Assembly: GCA_014281115.1 (NCBI GenBank)
Contig: JACONQ010000003.1
Coordinates: 1,798,001 to 1,862,000 of the forward strand
Origin: Laburnicola sp. R22_1
Lineage: Eukaryota; Ascomycota; Dothideomycetes; Pleosporales; Didymosphaeriaceae
Direction: 5' to 3'
Length of the DNA stretch: 64,000 nt
The position numbers were made by a program, and so were the translations under genes. Positions 12,061 through 24,800 of this stretch are shown here, piece by piece; position 1 is the stretch's first letter, and the number at the start of each line of letters is the position of its first letter. A model generated the notes under the pieces. That model did not search any database. It was not told the origin of the DNA and saw only the letters and a program-made list of their open reading frames with translations.

Positions 12061-12779
12061 ACTTAAAATAAGCCCCTACTTTCACAAGTTGCTAAAGCTC
12101 TAAGCAATTGCGGCCAAAGTTCTTAGAGGATATTACAAAAGATCCTATACTAGTACTTTTCTTAGGGGTACTAGTGGCTATAGTCTAGGCAGCGGGCGAG
12201 GTAGCGGCATAATGGGCTATAGAGGGACGTCTAATCCCTATCTGTAGATTAACCACTTTAAGGTTTTTGGCTCGTATAATAAAGGCGTAGAATGTGTTAT
12301 TTTAAGGGGCGCTAATAGATGTATAGCTAGCGAGCTTCGGACGCATAAGGTGATGGACATAGTTAATCTTAAGAGAGTTAGTGTATCCCAATAAGTTAAC
12401 TACTAATAAGAATTATAACTACTATTCTACAATTATCTCTTTCTTCTTTTAAGCCAGTGTGCCTAACTATAGTTCTTATTCTACCTTAGCGGCTTTCTTA
12501 TTATTAAGGTAGATATTATTAAGAGGCTGCAAAAGCTCCTGCACAGTTATAATACTCTTAAAGAAAGGATACACAATCTTCTAGGCGTTGCCCTTTAACT
12601 TTTACTAAAGGTAGTAAACACGTGCGGTTTTATATAGTAGAACTTAAACCTAGTTAATGGCCTTAATACGCCATTATTTATAGTCTTTGTCTTCACTATC
12701 ACCCTTAAAGCTGTCTATCTTAGGCATCTTTATATGGTAAAGATTATTATTAGCAGTATAATTAGAAGTAGGTTTAATG

Positions 12780-14047
12780 GATATAAAGTGTGGCAGATAC
12801 AGTTACTAGTCTTTAAAGTAAATAGAATAAGTTAATGGCTACAGAGGAATGCAAATAATAGAACTTGTTTAATAATTAAGAGAAGGATTAGTATTAGAAT
12901 TATATAATCCGTCTTACATAACTAATAGTATAGACCAGTAACAGATTGGGAGCTGCATACTACGCACAGTTAATAGGGTCTCTATATTACACTAGGCAAG
13001 GCGCGCGTTCTAACTCTATAATATAGATCCTGGCTGTATACAGCTCCTTCTTAGTAGCACTAAGTTGCTTATCCATATAGCTATTGTCTAATTTAAGCAA
13101 GTTAGCTTCCCTATATACTTAGTCAAACGTCTATAGTAGGATACTGCCAACTTTATACTTCTTAATCTCTATAAGGTTCTATTTATAGTATATAATATAC
13201 CTATCTGTCTTATTCTTAGATATCTAGGCGGCGACACGCACAGCTATAAGTCTTCTATTTAGCTTATAGATTTTATTCTATAAGGTCTTAAGATCTTATA
13301 TCTTCTTAGTTATGGCTACCTTAAGGAGCTTATAAGTATTTACTAACTGCGATAGTTTTTTATTATATTTTTTAGAGTTAGAGGCAGCTTAATAAAGTAG
13401 TATAAGCTAGTAGACAAAAAACTTATATAATTACACTAGAATGCCAAATTATTATTTACTACTTTCTAAAGTTTATAAGCGTTACAAAGTACGTAATATT
13501 ATTTCTACTCTCTATTAAATCTAAAGATACTAATCTTTATAGTTATATTCTGCGCGGCATCCTTCTTAAAACAGGACTAGAGAGAATTATTATCTGGGAG
13601 AAGGCTACAGTAGGACTCACGGCGAGTGTTAGACAGACAAATAAGATTAGTTAGTATGGTGGTTTCTTCCTTAAAGATGGGTAGAAGGTCAGCACGAAAG
13701 TTATTAAGATCTAGGCCACTACTAGATTAGAGTAAAGACAACCTCTTATTGTAGCGTTATTATCGCTCTTTTAGTTTCTTCTTAAAATTATCGCTATTAT
13801 CACAAAAGATAGAGATAGTAAACATACTACCTTAGGTTATTATCTACAATATATTCTGCGTATTAAACTAAGAGCTAGGCGTCGAGTCCTAGTAGGCGAG
13901 TAAGAACTTATTAAGCTTATTATTATTAGCCTTTAAGATCTGTTAACTCTCTTTAGTGGGAGATAGTACAGCATAGTAAAAGTCACCACGGTTATTAGGT
14001 AACAGTAATTGTTCAGGCATATTATTAGCGTCGCTCTTTTTGGCCAT
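12780..14047 (-). pseudogene. Gypsy-2 gag-like remnant
   Basis: ATG at 14047 opens a minus-strand frame (MAKKSDANNMPEQ...) interrupted by stops of CAG/TGG origin. It lies directly upstream of the protease, the gag position. No intact zinc knuckle could be read, so the identification rests mainly on position. Confidence 0.5.
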
Positions 14048-14704
14048 AGGCGATAATAATGCGCGAAGGTTAAGAATAGTCAAAGTTAGGTAGAGCGTAG
14101 GTATTACAGGCTATAGCGTATCTTTGTAGACGGTAAGTAGGCCACTATTTATATATAAAGTTTATTTATACTACTATCTAACTTTTACACTTTAGTAATA
14201 ACGTATAACGCATAAGACCTATCTATTAACTATGCCGCCGCGTTAACAGGTCCCTAATAGCGTAGCCTCACTATAAGAACTAGAGTTTTAACTACGTAAA
14301 GTAATACGGGCTTTTACTATTATTACTATATCACACCAAAGCTATTTACTAAGGGCGTAGATCTCTCTAACTTAATTTACTACTACGCTAACGACCTAAT
14401 AGTAGGTAACAAATAGGTTTACAGTCGCTAACTATTATAAGATTAGTATTATGGGAAGAGAAAGTTATAAGTATCCCTAAGTCTTAGCACAACATTATCT
14501 AACATAGAATAGGATGAGCAGGACTACTATTCTGGCAAGTTATTACTTCTGGCTTATTAGGTAAGCTACCCCAGGCCGTACACGCAGTTAACTATTTGCC
14601 CTTAGTTAGGTAGGCTAAACCTCTTTACCTTTAATAGTATCTCTATTATTAGCAGCCTCACTTATAGAAGAAGGCAGCGTACATAGTCTACTCTATTTAC
14701 TTAG

Positions 14705-16015
14705 TTATAAAGGGTAGCCACTTCTTCTCTAGGGTTAATTCGTAATGTCACGTAATTCCGAGCCGGCTATTTAACTAACCACCGTGTTACATAATTAATA
14801 ATTTCTTCGACAACATTTTTTACTATAATAATAATAACAATAATCACAATAGCAACTAACCTAACTAGCTTATTACTCTCCCATAGTAGATCTTCCCTCG
14901 CAACTAGCGAGCTATATACCACCCCCCAGGACCTTACCACTACTACCCATCTCCCCTGTGCTCTCGCCGCCGCCACTTACCCTTACCCTCACTCTTATCG
15001 CTCGCGGTCCCCCACCTTAACAGTAGCCTAGATAATCGCCACTGCCTTAATAAGCTTCTCGCGCTACTACTACGCCTCTAGCGTCTTACATATTGTAACA
15101 AACTCTTTCTCCCCTTTACTTTAGTCCTCGCCCTTATAGTCCTTATTACCTTTATTTTTAGTTATATTTTTAAGCTTCTATAGCATAATCTCTATATTAT
15201 GCTATTATTGCGTTACAAAGGCTGCGTCTCTTCCACTAACATCTAGGTACTAAAGGACTACCTTGCACTCTAGGATCTAGAGGTATAAGGCGCGGCAAAT
15301 TGGCCTAAAGACATTACTAATAGGATACTTAAAAATAAGCTGTAGAGGCCCCTCTAATAATCCTTCTGGTTACACAAGATCGTTAAATCTCTAGGAATTA
15401 TCCTTAACTTTGCCTAGCCAGTCGTCTATACCCTAACTAAATTTAATAACAGCTGTGTTACTATGGGTATTAGAGTTACACGCAATATTAGGTCGCTAGA
15501 AAGTAGTTATCGCGTCGCCAGACATAATGGATAAAGAGTTAGATTTAAAAGACGTAGTGTTATATATTAAAGTAAAGATTTAGTATACTAGGCATTACTA
15601 ACATTGCAAAAGACTTATACACTATACGCACGGTAAACCATAGCTACACTATAGCTGTTAGGTTATAAGCGCAATAACTAAACTATAGTTAAGCGTCCTA
15701 TCGCCCACACTACTCCCGTAGTTGCAACTCCGCGGTCTACTACGGCTCTCTAATAGTCTACTAGTTAAGAGATAACATATAACTTAGTTATACCTAACTG
15801 TCTATTAACTACCGTTGTTAATGCTGCCGTGTAGAAAGTTATTAATAATATCATTGTTATTTTGTATATATTTTATTACTACTACTATGTGATAGGTACT
15901 AGGTTTTAGTGCCTTCTATTTTACTCCTCTCTATGTATAGTGCGGACTCGACCTTGGTTAGAATCTCCACACGATAAAGATCTTTAATAAAGAGTAGCCA
16001 CTCCCTTATTAGGTT
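14705..16015 (+). repeat. R1 repeat, copy 1
   Basis: About 1.3 kb that recurs in inverted orientation at 17690-18985 and as a fragment at 32935-33321. This copy is the least mutated (it keeps CG-rich patches around 14940-15010). It lies between the gag-like frame and the 5' LTR of Gypsy-2. Either R1 is an independent element that inserted there, or it is the long 5' leader/first ORF of the Gypsy-2 family with stray fragments elsewhere. Shared ends are only approximate; a GTAGCCACT motif occurs near both ends (14713 and 15999). Confidence 0.75.
14800..15525 (-). pseudogene. R1-encoded ORF remnant, family unknown
   Basis: ATG at 15525 starts a minus-strand frame (MSGDAITTF, stop, RPNIACNSN...) broken only by TAG/TAA codons of CAG, CAA or TGG origin. 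The visible product is hydrophilic, with a WLGKVKDNS segment early and a Lys/Glu/Arg-rich C-terminal half. I do not recognise it. It runs in the same direction as Gypsy-2 and could be a first ORF of that element; the other two R1 copies carry the same frame in more decayed form. Confidence 0.35.
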
Positions 16016-16229
16016 GGTTGTACTCTGTGCACGCTTAGTTACAATAGTAGTCTTAATATATCTTTGTTTCTAGCAGACCTCTAGTCCTAACCATCTTGGC
16101 ATTTAGCGGTGGCACATCTTATTATAAGCAACCTTAATATTATGAGTATACGAGGTCCCTAGCAATCGTGCCTAACGCTCTACTATTATTAGGCAATAAT
16201 CTAAGCGTACTTAGGGATCGTAAGTATAA

Positions 16230-16409
16230 TATAAGGGTTTAATTACCCTTTACACATCTAGTCACAAATAAAATAAAAGTAGTTAAATTTAAATATAAAA
16301 TACTTACAATGGCGTGTAATTACGTATTACGCCCAACTATATATAGATGCCAAGGCGCTAGTCCTAGCTGGGATACGCCTGTCTGCCAGTTGCAGGTCGC
16401 CTAGTGACA
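16230..16409 (-). repeat. Gypsy-2 5' LTR
   Basis: 180-bp partner of 7179-7358; its GTGACA end (TGTCAC on the minus strand) is the less mutated one. Followed by the right GAACC target copy. Confidence 0.9.
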
Positions 16410-16414
16410 GAACC

Positions 16415-17689
16415 TATATATAGTAATTAGTGTTAAGTTGCTATTTATAGTCCTTTAATAAATAGTAAAGTAGATAGAAAAACCGTTCTTCTCTATTCTG
16501 CCCATCTATAATCTTATTATCTAAGAATAGCTTACGAACTATAGCTAGTCCTACCTATCTAGCTACCTTATTAGCCTAAATATACAAAGAAATTTAATAT
16601 AAAAGAGCAATGCGCTTAACTATAAAAGTATACTACTAAAAAGCTTTATCTAATACTTACTTATAATAAAATATATAATTAAAATTAAATTACTTTAACT
16701 TCCTAAAACTTTTAGAATTTTTTATAAAAATAGGACTTTGCAGAATTATAGGTAAAATTCTAGTAAGATTATTTACTTAGCCTTAATAAAAGAAGTTAAG
16801 CGTCTATATAACTAATAGACTATAGTCCCTTAAGAGCATAGACAAAGCTAGGCGTTTACGTTCCTTATTCCTATTAATTTAACTAAGAATACGCCTTTTT
16901 ACCTTTATTTTTCTTTGCCTTTGTAATATTATAAAACGCCTTATAATAGGAATTACCCTAGGTAAGAAGCTAGATTCTACGCTTATAGGTATTAAAGTAG
17001 TAGAATATTAGTATTTAATCTGCTATTATAAGGATATAATCTAGTACTAAAGCTCTTATAGCATTATTATAAGAACCTAACAATCTATAACTAAATAGAC
17101 GGGACTAGATAATAAGTATAAATAACTCTTAGTAGTTAATAATTCTTAGCTTAGATGCGCTCTTTAATCTCTATATAGACTTAAATACTTATTTAACCTA
17201 TAATAAATAGTAGTAGTATTAGAGGCTATATATCTTTACTTATTCAAGAATAGCTTATAGATACTATTATAAAGTATAAGACTAAGATAGAAGTAACGAC
17301 CTACTAAAGTAAACACTTTTAACTATTTAATGCAGAAAAGCTTCTGCTAAGCAACTACTTTAATAAAATTTATAGTAAAAGCACTAGCAAAATTATTACT
17401 TTTATACTTAGTAGGCTTAGAATAACTATACTTTAGTATTTAGAATTATACTAAAACGTTAATAATAATATCTTTAGCTATAAGTAACTTATTAGCTGCC
17501 TGTCCTTTAGTATAAAATATGTAGGCAAGAACCTTAAGGAAGCGGTTAAATAGGCTATTAAGAAGCACTATCCTAATTATAAAGACTATAATAGTAATAA
17601 TATATTCTTAGTAGTAATAGCACTATCCTTATAGCATTAATATAAGATATATAAACTCTAGCTTTCTTAAAGTGTTATTTCTAGCTAAT
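16415..17689. other. RIP-degraded DNA, unidentified coding remnants
   Basis: Continuation of the DNA split by Gypsy-2. Plus-strand frames around 17310-17660 stay open for long stretches except for TAG/TAA codons and contain segments such as YVGKNLKEAVK, so a protein gene once existed here. No family could be assigned. Confidence 0.4.
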
Positions 17690-18985
17690 AGCCTTATTAT
17701 AGAATCTATATAGCTATATTAAACATCTTTATTATGTGGAGATTCTATCTAAGGCTAGGTCCGCACTATACATAGAAAGGAGTAAAACAGGAGGCACTAA
17801 AACCTAGTTCCTAGCCTATAGTAGTAGTAATAAAATATACACAAAATAATAATAATTTTATTATTAACTTTCTTTATAGTAGAATTGTTAATAGTAGCTA
17901 ATAAATAGTCTACTATTTAGCATAACTAAGTTATATATTATCTCTTAACTAGTAGACTATAGAGTTATAACTGTAGGAGTAGTGTAGGTAATAAAACGCT
18001 TAACTATAGTTTAGTTATTGCGTTTATAATCTAGTAGTAGCGTAACTATAGTTTACTATATATATAGCATATAAAGTCTACCTACTTTTATAATATTAGT
18101 AATACCTAGTATACTAAATCTTTATCTTTAATATATAACTACTACTACTATCTTTTAAATTTAGCTTTTTATCTATTATATCTAGTAAGATAATAATATT
18201 CTAGTAGCCTAACTACACTACTTCTTTTATATAGGAAGCATAGCTATAGTAGAATTTTAAGAGTATATAGTGGATTAGCTAGGCAAAGTTAAGAATAATT
18301 CCTAGAGATTTATTAATCTTATATAGTAAGCAAAGTTATTAGAGGGGCCTCTTAATTTTAATATCTTTAATAACACCTAGCCCTAGCTATTTAGGCCCTA
18401 TTAGCTAGTTTTATAACTTTAAATTCTAAAGTGTAAAGCACTTCTTTAGTATCTAAATAAAGGATTAGGTTAGGCATTTATACTATAATAATAGAATAAA
18501 GTAGAAGTGTTACTAAAGAAGCTTAAAGATAAGAACTAGCAAAGCAAAAGTATAGGATAGCTACTAGATAATAAGTAGTAGTTTCTTAGGGACTATAGGA
18601 GTTTAAAAGCGTAGCTATTGCGCAAAAAGCTTATAGATATAGTAGTAATTATCTAGGGTGCTATTAAGGTGGGGGACTACAACTAAGTAATAAGGATAAG
18701 AGTAAGTAGTAGCGGCGGGAGTATAGAGAAGATAGGCGATAGTAGCAAGGTCCTAGGTAATAGTATATAGCTCGCCGGTTACAAGGAGAGATATACTATA
18801 GGAAGAGAGTTAGATAAAATAGTTAGGTTAGTTGCTATTATAATTATTATTATTATTATTACAGTAAAAAAATTATTAAAGAAATTATTAATCATATAAT
18901 ATAGTAGTTAGTTAACTAGCCAGCCCGAGATTACGTAATATTACAAATTGACCCTAGGGGAGAAATATAGCTATATTATATAATA
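17690..18985 (-). repeat. R1 repeat, copy 2 (inverted)
   Basis: Reverse-complement match to copy 1 along its whole length, differing by very many transitions and thus more strongly RIP-mutated. For example the block ATTACGTAATATTAC near 18935 corresponds to CACGTAATTCC near 14750. No LTR of Gypsy-2 accompanies it. Confidence 0.75.
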
Positions 18986-20049
18986 AAATAAGTTTTTATA
19001 AGCCCTTCCTACTTTATATATACACTAGTTACTATAGTTACTTATTAGTGCTAGAATTATAATATAATCTAGAATTTAGCCCCCTTCGCAGCTAGGAGGT
19101 TTTATAGGTAACTTTTACTACCCTAATCTTCTTTTACCTATTCTTTACAACTATAAATAGATAATATACTCTCTTTAAGAATAGTAGTATTTAGGCAAAA
19201 AACTCCATATAAGTAGTATAGATTAACTATAAGTAGTAGTACTTAGAACATCTCTAGCTTCTTCTAAGCATTAGAATAGTCTATCTAGAGTAAGTTAGCG
19301 ATAGGTTCTCTAACACACCTAGAGGCAGGCTATAGGGTAGCCTTAATAAAAAAGTTGCAATTGCGTAAAATATTTTTAAATACTATACTAGCACTAAAAA
19401 CACATATTAGACTAGACTAGCATAAGCTAATAGTAAAAGTATATAGTATAAGTAGTTTAATCTAGTAATTAGTAATATCTAGCTAAATAAGTAGAAGCCT
19501 AGCTTTTAGAATAATCCTATAACGTGTAAGAAGTAGACAATATCTAGTAGAGAAACATTATCTAAAATAGAAAGAAATATTTAAGATTACTTCTATCTAG
19601 GTACTATTAATATATATAATTCTTCCTAAGCTAAAATTAATTAGATAGTAAAGAAGTTTATTAGTGTACAGTAAGCAAGAGACTAAAGGTAATTTTTTTA
19701 AATAAATAACTATTTAAATATTCTCCAAAGCGTAGCTATTACTAATAATAGTCCTTATTATAGCTTTCTTTACCAATTCTCTTTTTAGAAATAGAGTTCT
19801 AGCTATAAATACTTATAGCTATATATATAATAGTATATAGTGCCTTATAGTAGGGTGTAGCTTTAGCGTATAATTACGTGGCATAATCTTAGTTTGTCTA
19901 GAAGTTAATACGCACCTATATAACGTATAAGTCTAATTACCTTTTTCTAGCTCTTATACTATGTGCTTAGTCTATAATATTTTTATTCATACTAATTCTT
20001 ACTATAGACTTGCAAATTTCCCCTCTATTACTATTAAAATTTACTTCTA
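18986..20049. other. RIP-degraded AT-rich DNA
   Basis: No element ends and no recognisable product. Uniformly TA-rich. Confidence 0.5.
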
Positions 20050-21010
20050 CTAACACAGTATCTCTATTTAGTACCAGAAATATACTGCCTAGACTATAGC
20101 TCTTACTATAGCTAGTAATATTAATATTTACACTAGATAGGTAAACGCGTTACAGATATAGATAAAAATAGCTAAGGTTCTACCTATAGGTACTCTTCCT
20201 TATTCCTACTATAACTAATCTGGAATAATATTCTAGACTATTAACTAGCTCTTTCGCTATACTATAGTTAATATAGAGTATGTTATATAATACCCTACTT
20301 ATTAGGTAATAGTTCTAATATAGCTCTCTACCTTCTAACTTAAAAGCAATATTAAAATTACCTAGTGCTATATTAGTAACTGTTTTGTTACCCTCTTTAT
20401 CGCAAGTCTAATTAACTAGAATATTATTAGGCTTTACATCTCCTAAGATAGATTAATTAGTTACTTTTAAATAATAATATTTTCTAGATTATAGAGAGTG
20501 TACTAATATAGATCTAGACTTTACTATAAAGTTTTTATATTACCTCTTCTATACATTGCAAGATTTTCTTTTATTCTGCTAAAGAAAAGTTCTAATATTC
20601 GTAAATTAAGGAAAGTAGGATATTGCTAGAATAGAAATAAACTAGAATACCTTCTTCTTAGTTATAATTAATATATATGTAAAGCTAATAAGAGTCTATA
20701 AACTTAGCTGTAAGGCATAATAAATACATTGCAGCATTCTACCCTTTCTTAGCCTTATTATTATTAATAGCCTTATTAAACGCTATAATAATTAGCCTAT
20801 ACAGAATTTCTAGGTCCCTAGTATGCCTATAAAGATATTATCCTTATAGAAAGAACATAAGATTTCTTATAACTTTTTATAAAGTGGTTTAACATAGTTA
20901 AATACTAGTAGGAATTTGTTTACTAAAAGTTATTTAAATCCTATTCTAGTTAATATATTTCTAATTTTTGGATTTGTAATTTTCTTATAGCTTCTAGTAG
21001 ACTAATTTGT
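20050..21010 (-). pseudogene. Protein-kinase-like gene killed by RIP
   Basis: On the minus strand from about 20455 a frame reads SILGDVKPNNILVN, a stop, TCDKEG..., then ALGNFNIAFK about 25 residues later. This matches protein kinase subdomain VIb (H-x-D-x-KP-x-N-x-L) and subdomain VII, where D-F-D/G has become N-F-N. Upstream, with stops, lie weaker N-lobe-like segments. The remainder downstream to about 20060 fits the activation segment only loosely. The family resembles fungal kinase-domain genes often found in repeat-rich regions. Not functional. Confidence 0.55.
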
Positions 21011-21423
21011 TATTATAGTATTTTTTAGCTACTTATTATCCCACCTATAATAGGGGCATTACTAGATAAAAACATAGAAGCATAATTTAAAATTATAGTA
21101 ATAAGTCTGTAAAATCCTAAGTAACACTTTAATTACTATAAACTCTATTAGTGTAATAGTGTACGCCGCTGCGTCTGCTGCTAAGTTCCTTAGTAAGATC
21201 TATATTAATTAGCATTCTTATAACGCTAGTCTTTTGCGGGTTAGTTATAGTAATATTATTTTTAGAAATATCTTAGTATAGAATATTACTTTTAAGGTAT
21301 AGTAACCTATATGCCTTAATAGACGTTATAAAGTGTCTCTAGAAGCTTTAATTTCTTTTTATACTTGTAAATTGCCTAGTTAGGTAAGAAAATAACTAGT
21401 TATTAAAAAACGCAATTTATATA
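21011..21423. other. RIP-degraded DNA next to Copia-1a
   Basis: AT-rich; may be the 5' part of the kinase-like pseudogene. It ends with ATATA (21419-21423), the left target duplication of Copia-1a. Confidence 0.4.
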
Positions 21424-21602
21424 TGTAAGACTGCCGCATGGCTGTATGGTCGGTCCTTGGTCACATGACCTCGGCCGGAATAACCTTATGCCTAGCCTCA
21501 CCCATACACCTTCAGGCCCTCGGTCCTCGATAGAATGACACACCTCTTTTCTCATGGTCAACCCATATTACTATGAATTACTGTGATCTCCACTATCTTA
21601 CA
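21424..21602 (+). repeat. Copia-1a 5' LTR
   Basis: 179 bp, TGTAAGACTGCCGC ... ATCTTACA, with TG/CA ends and a 6-bp terminal inverted repeat. One difference (T/C) from the 3' LTR. Confidence 0.95.
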
Positions 21603-21620
21603 GTTATAAGCCCGGCACGA
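21603..21620 (+). other. Copia-1a primer-binding site (initiator tRNA-Met anticodon arm)
   Basis: Directly after the LTR lies GTTATAAGCCCGGC (GTTATGAGCCCGGC in Copia-1b). Its complement contains GGGCTCATAAC, the anticodon arm of eukaryotic initiator tRNA-Met. Priming from a tRNA cut in the anticodon loop is known for Drosophila copia and yeast Ty5. The G-to-A change in this copy is at a TpG, as RIP would make. Confidence 0.65.
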
Positions 21621-21838
21621 CGCTTATTGCGCACCCTCTAAAACTCCTTACTAGTCAGTCCTGCTGCCATATTATCGCTCGCACGGACCAGAGTAGAGTT
21701 TTCACAACAACAACGCGAAAAGTCATTTGCAAAAACTACAATTACAGTCACTATATAAAACACTGTAAGACTCTGAATCACAACAAAAAGCCCACACCAG
21801 TGGCCAAACACGCGAAAAGTTATCGCAAACGCGTCATA

Positions 21839-24800
21839 ATGGCAACGCCAAAGGACGAAAAAGTCATACTAAAAGGGATAGACAACTTTGAACCATAGTA
21901 CACAGTTTTTAAACGTACCGCGCGCACACTACGCGCCCTGAAATACGTCGACCCAGAGACTACAAACCTTGCGGTGCCAGAAGACGTTGAATCTAACCCT
22001 AATAAAAACCTCAACATTGCAGTGTGGAAAGAGAAATACAAGCGCAAACAAGAACGCGAGAAATTGCTAAGCAAGCTTAAAAGCCATATTACAAGTACAG
22101 TGAGGGACAACATACTGATTTCTATGCCTGCCGACTACACCGTCGCAGAACAAATCAGGTTCCTTTATAAGAACTACTCAAAACCAATAGTTATAAAACA
22201 AGAAGAAGCAGACCATCAATACAACAAGGCGAAGAAGTACACGCCTGGTCGCCAGTCAATTAAGGACTGGATAAACAACTTCCAAATTCATCTCAACAAG
22301 GCCATTGAACTAAAGGTTCCAGCTGTCTAGGGTTTCGCTCCCCAGCTCAATCTTCTCAAGGTCTTTCACGCTATTAATTCAGGGTTTGCAGCGACAATAA
22401 ATGAGAAAGTCCACAAGGCCCGTTCAGCATACGTTAACGCAGAACTTAATCCACCAGCTTCAACAGTCTACACTATACCAGCTATCATCAATCGCGCAGG
22501 CGTCGTTGTTACACCAGAACAACTTATTACAGTCCCTGCACCACCACTGAGTATACCCGACGAGGTATCTGTCGCGGCGCTTATTCAACACTACCGAACA
22601 ACGCCGTACCTACACAGCTCAAACAAGGGCAACATACGAGGCACCGCCCATGCCGCGCTTAACAGAGCACAGTCTCCTTACCATACAGATGCGAGAAATC
22701 AGAGCTATAGCTTAACGCCTTCGAACAATGTGGGAGGACTTTAGAATAATAGGAAGCGCACTAACACTAAGATCGCTGGTGGTTCGCAAAGAAAGCCTTG
22801 TCCTTGTGGCAAAGGCGACGCCCACCCAGGTAACCTACGATAGGGAGCTTGTCCATACATCTGCACCTGGCTGCAAGGAATTAGGTTTAAAATCGACCCA
22901 GCTTGCGTCGAAGCCATTTAAAGATACAGTGAGGTCACTAAATAGGCTAAGCTGCTTAACAAAATACGAACAAGAGAGAAGGCGAAGCGAGATCGCGTTA
23001 CACCCACAGGTTATATTGACGCTGGCGACTAAGCCTCTAATGGAGAATACAAACAGGCACACGTAATAAAATACCTCGCAATAAGCAATAAGTAATATCC
23101 GACCTTAGTACTCTGTCACTCTTAGATCCTCAATTATGGTTCGGACATACACGTCTGTAATGAGCCTAACAAGTTCACATGGATTTGTCCTGCGATACCA
23201 GGCGAAAGGATTAGTTGTGGAGAAGACTCAGTGGAAATCGCCGCATGGGGTGAATGCGACATCGAAATCCAGACACTAGGTGGACCCATAAGGACTATAT
23301 TGAGGAACGTTGCCTTATGTCCAGGCTTTATTACCTCACTAGTGTCGCTCTTAAGGCTTAGAGGAAAAGATATCCACTTTAACTTAGGGCGTGAATGCCT
23401 ATACACAAAGGATGGCACTAAGAGTCCCATCTAGGCAACAGTCGAACCTATAGGCGGTCACTATGTTCTAGTGGACCGACGGTCTCCCCCGGCACCACCA
23501 GAGGACCACACCAACAGACCTTTCCTGGCGCTTGCCAACAAAAGGAGCTACAAGAAACCCTCCATTGCACCACTACCTAACCGCACGTTATCTAGTCTTC
23601 ACGCACACGTCTTGATGGGCTATGCTGGAGCTGAATTAATAGAGAAACTAAGTCACAACGTTGCTAGCATAGCTCCGCTCACATCTCCTCCCCCCAGTAC
23701 ACAAGACTGCGAACAATGTAGAGTCAACAAGGCTTCACAGATCATCTTATAGAGATCTGACAGAGAGCACTAACCTACGCGTGCATTTGAAGCTATTGCC
23801 ATCGATATCATCGCACTTGACGCCGAATCTCTTGCGGGCAACTAGTACATCTTTCATAGTTACTGTCTTGTCTCCAAGACCCATATGGTGTATGGCATAC
23901 CCAATCGATCTACAGATGTCCTGGATAGAGTCTTTAAACTCATAGACAGACACATTAAACGCCGCTACAACGCCAGCCCAGTGTTCGTACTAATGGACGG
24001 AGAGAGAGCTTATAGGTTTTGGAATAACCTTGGTGTAGTTGAGCACTGCAAACAACAAGGCATTACTATATAGCTCTAGTCCCCTAACACTACAGAACAA
24101 TCAGGCCATGCAGAACGGTTAGGAAAGATGCTAATCACTGTGTCTTGATCACTTAGGACTATGTCTAACCTTCCACTTTACCTGTGCGAAGAGATGTACG
24201 TCTATACGGCATATCTACTTAATTGGACTTCTGTTAAATTATTGAACTGGACTACACCGTTTGAGGCTGCACATGGCAAACCGCCCTCTATTGCTTATCT
24301 ACGCATCTACAGATGTAGAGCATACTACCTTCGTAAGAAGATTTCCCAAACAGACAAGCTTTCCCTAAGGGCGCTTATTGGTTACTTGGTAGGCGTAGAC
24401 TCACGCAATATCTACTGTATATGGGTACCAAAAGCTGTATCCCGCGGACACAGAGGCAAGGTTATTCGAATAAGGGATATTACCTTTAATAAAGAACTAT
24501 TCTTTAGGTTTACTAATAAAGAGAGCCTACTTGGCATTCAGTTAGATTAAGCCATCGACGATATTAAGGTTAAAGAATCAGAAAGTGAGTAGGAAGATTC
24601 CGATAAGGAAGTACATAAAGACGCTAAGCTGTCTATCCTTTTCACCAAAACCCTACTCGCAGGCGAGAAATCAGGCCAAGCTTATAATGTACACCGTGGC
24701 AGAGATACATACCCTTCACTAGTTTCTATAGTTAATCGGACCTCCGCGCTGCCAACGTCAGTAACAGCTACACCGCCAACGCCCTCTTAGTCCTCTGCGT

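Larger units (their letters stand above)
7179..16409 (-). mobile_element. Gypsy-2: complete, RIP-degraded Ty3/gypsy element
   Basis: A 9,231-bp LTR retrotransposon in minus orientation. Two 180-bp LTRs (7179-7358 and 16230-16409) enclose it and a perfect 5-bp target duplication GAACC lies on each side (7174-7178, 16410-16414). A purine tract with a run of about 12 G sits next to the 3' LTR. Inside, on the minus strand and in order: gag (from 14047), protease, reverse transcriptase, RNase H and integrase. Gag-PR-RT-RH-IN order and the sequence motifs place it in Ty3/gypsy. Every frame is full of TAG/TAA codons. The long 5' part (14.1-16.2 kb) contains copy 1 of repeat R1. Confidence 0.9.

Noticed and set aside
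14767..14976. 69-codon minus-strand frame with an isoleucine-rich segment
   Set aside because: The hydrophobic run comes from a TAATAATAA-type simple repeat within R1; not a membrane protein.
22728..23062. Overlapping frames of 112 and 75 codons in Copia-1a
   Set aside because: Out of frame with the continuous 1,620-codon gag-pol frame and without motifs.
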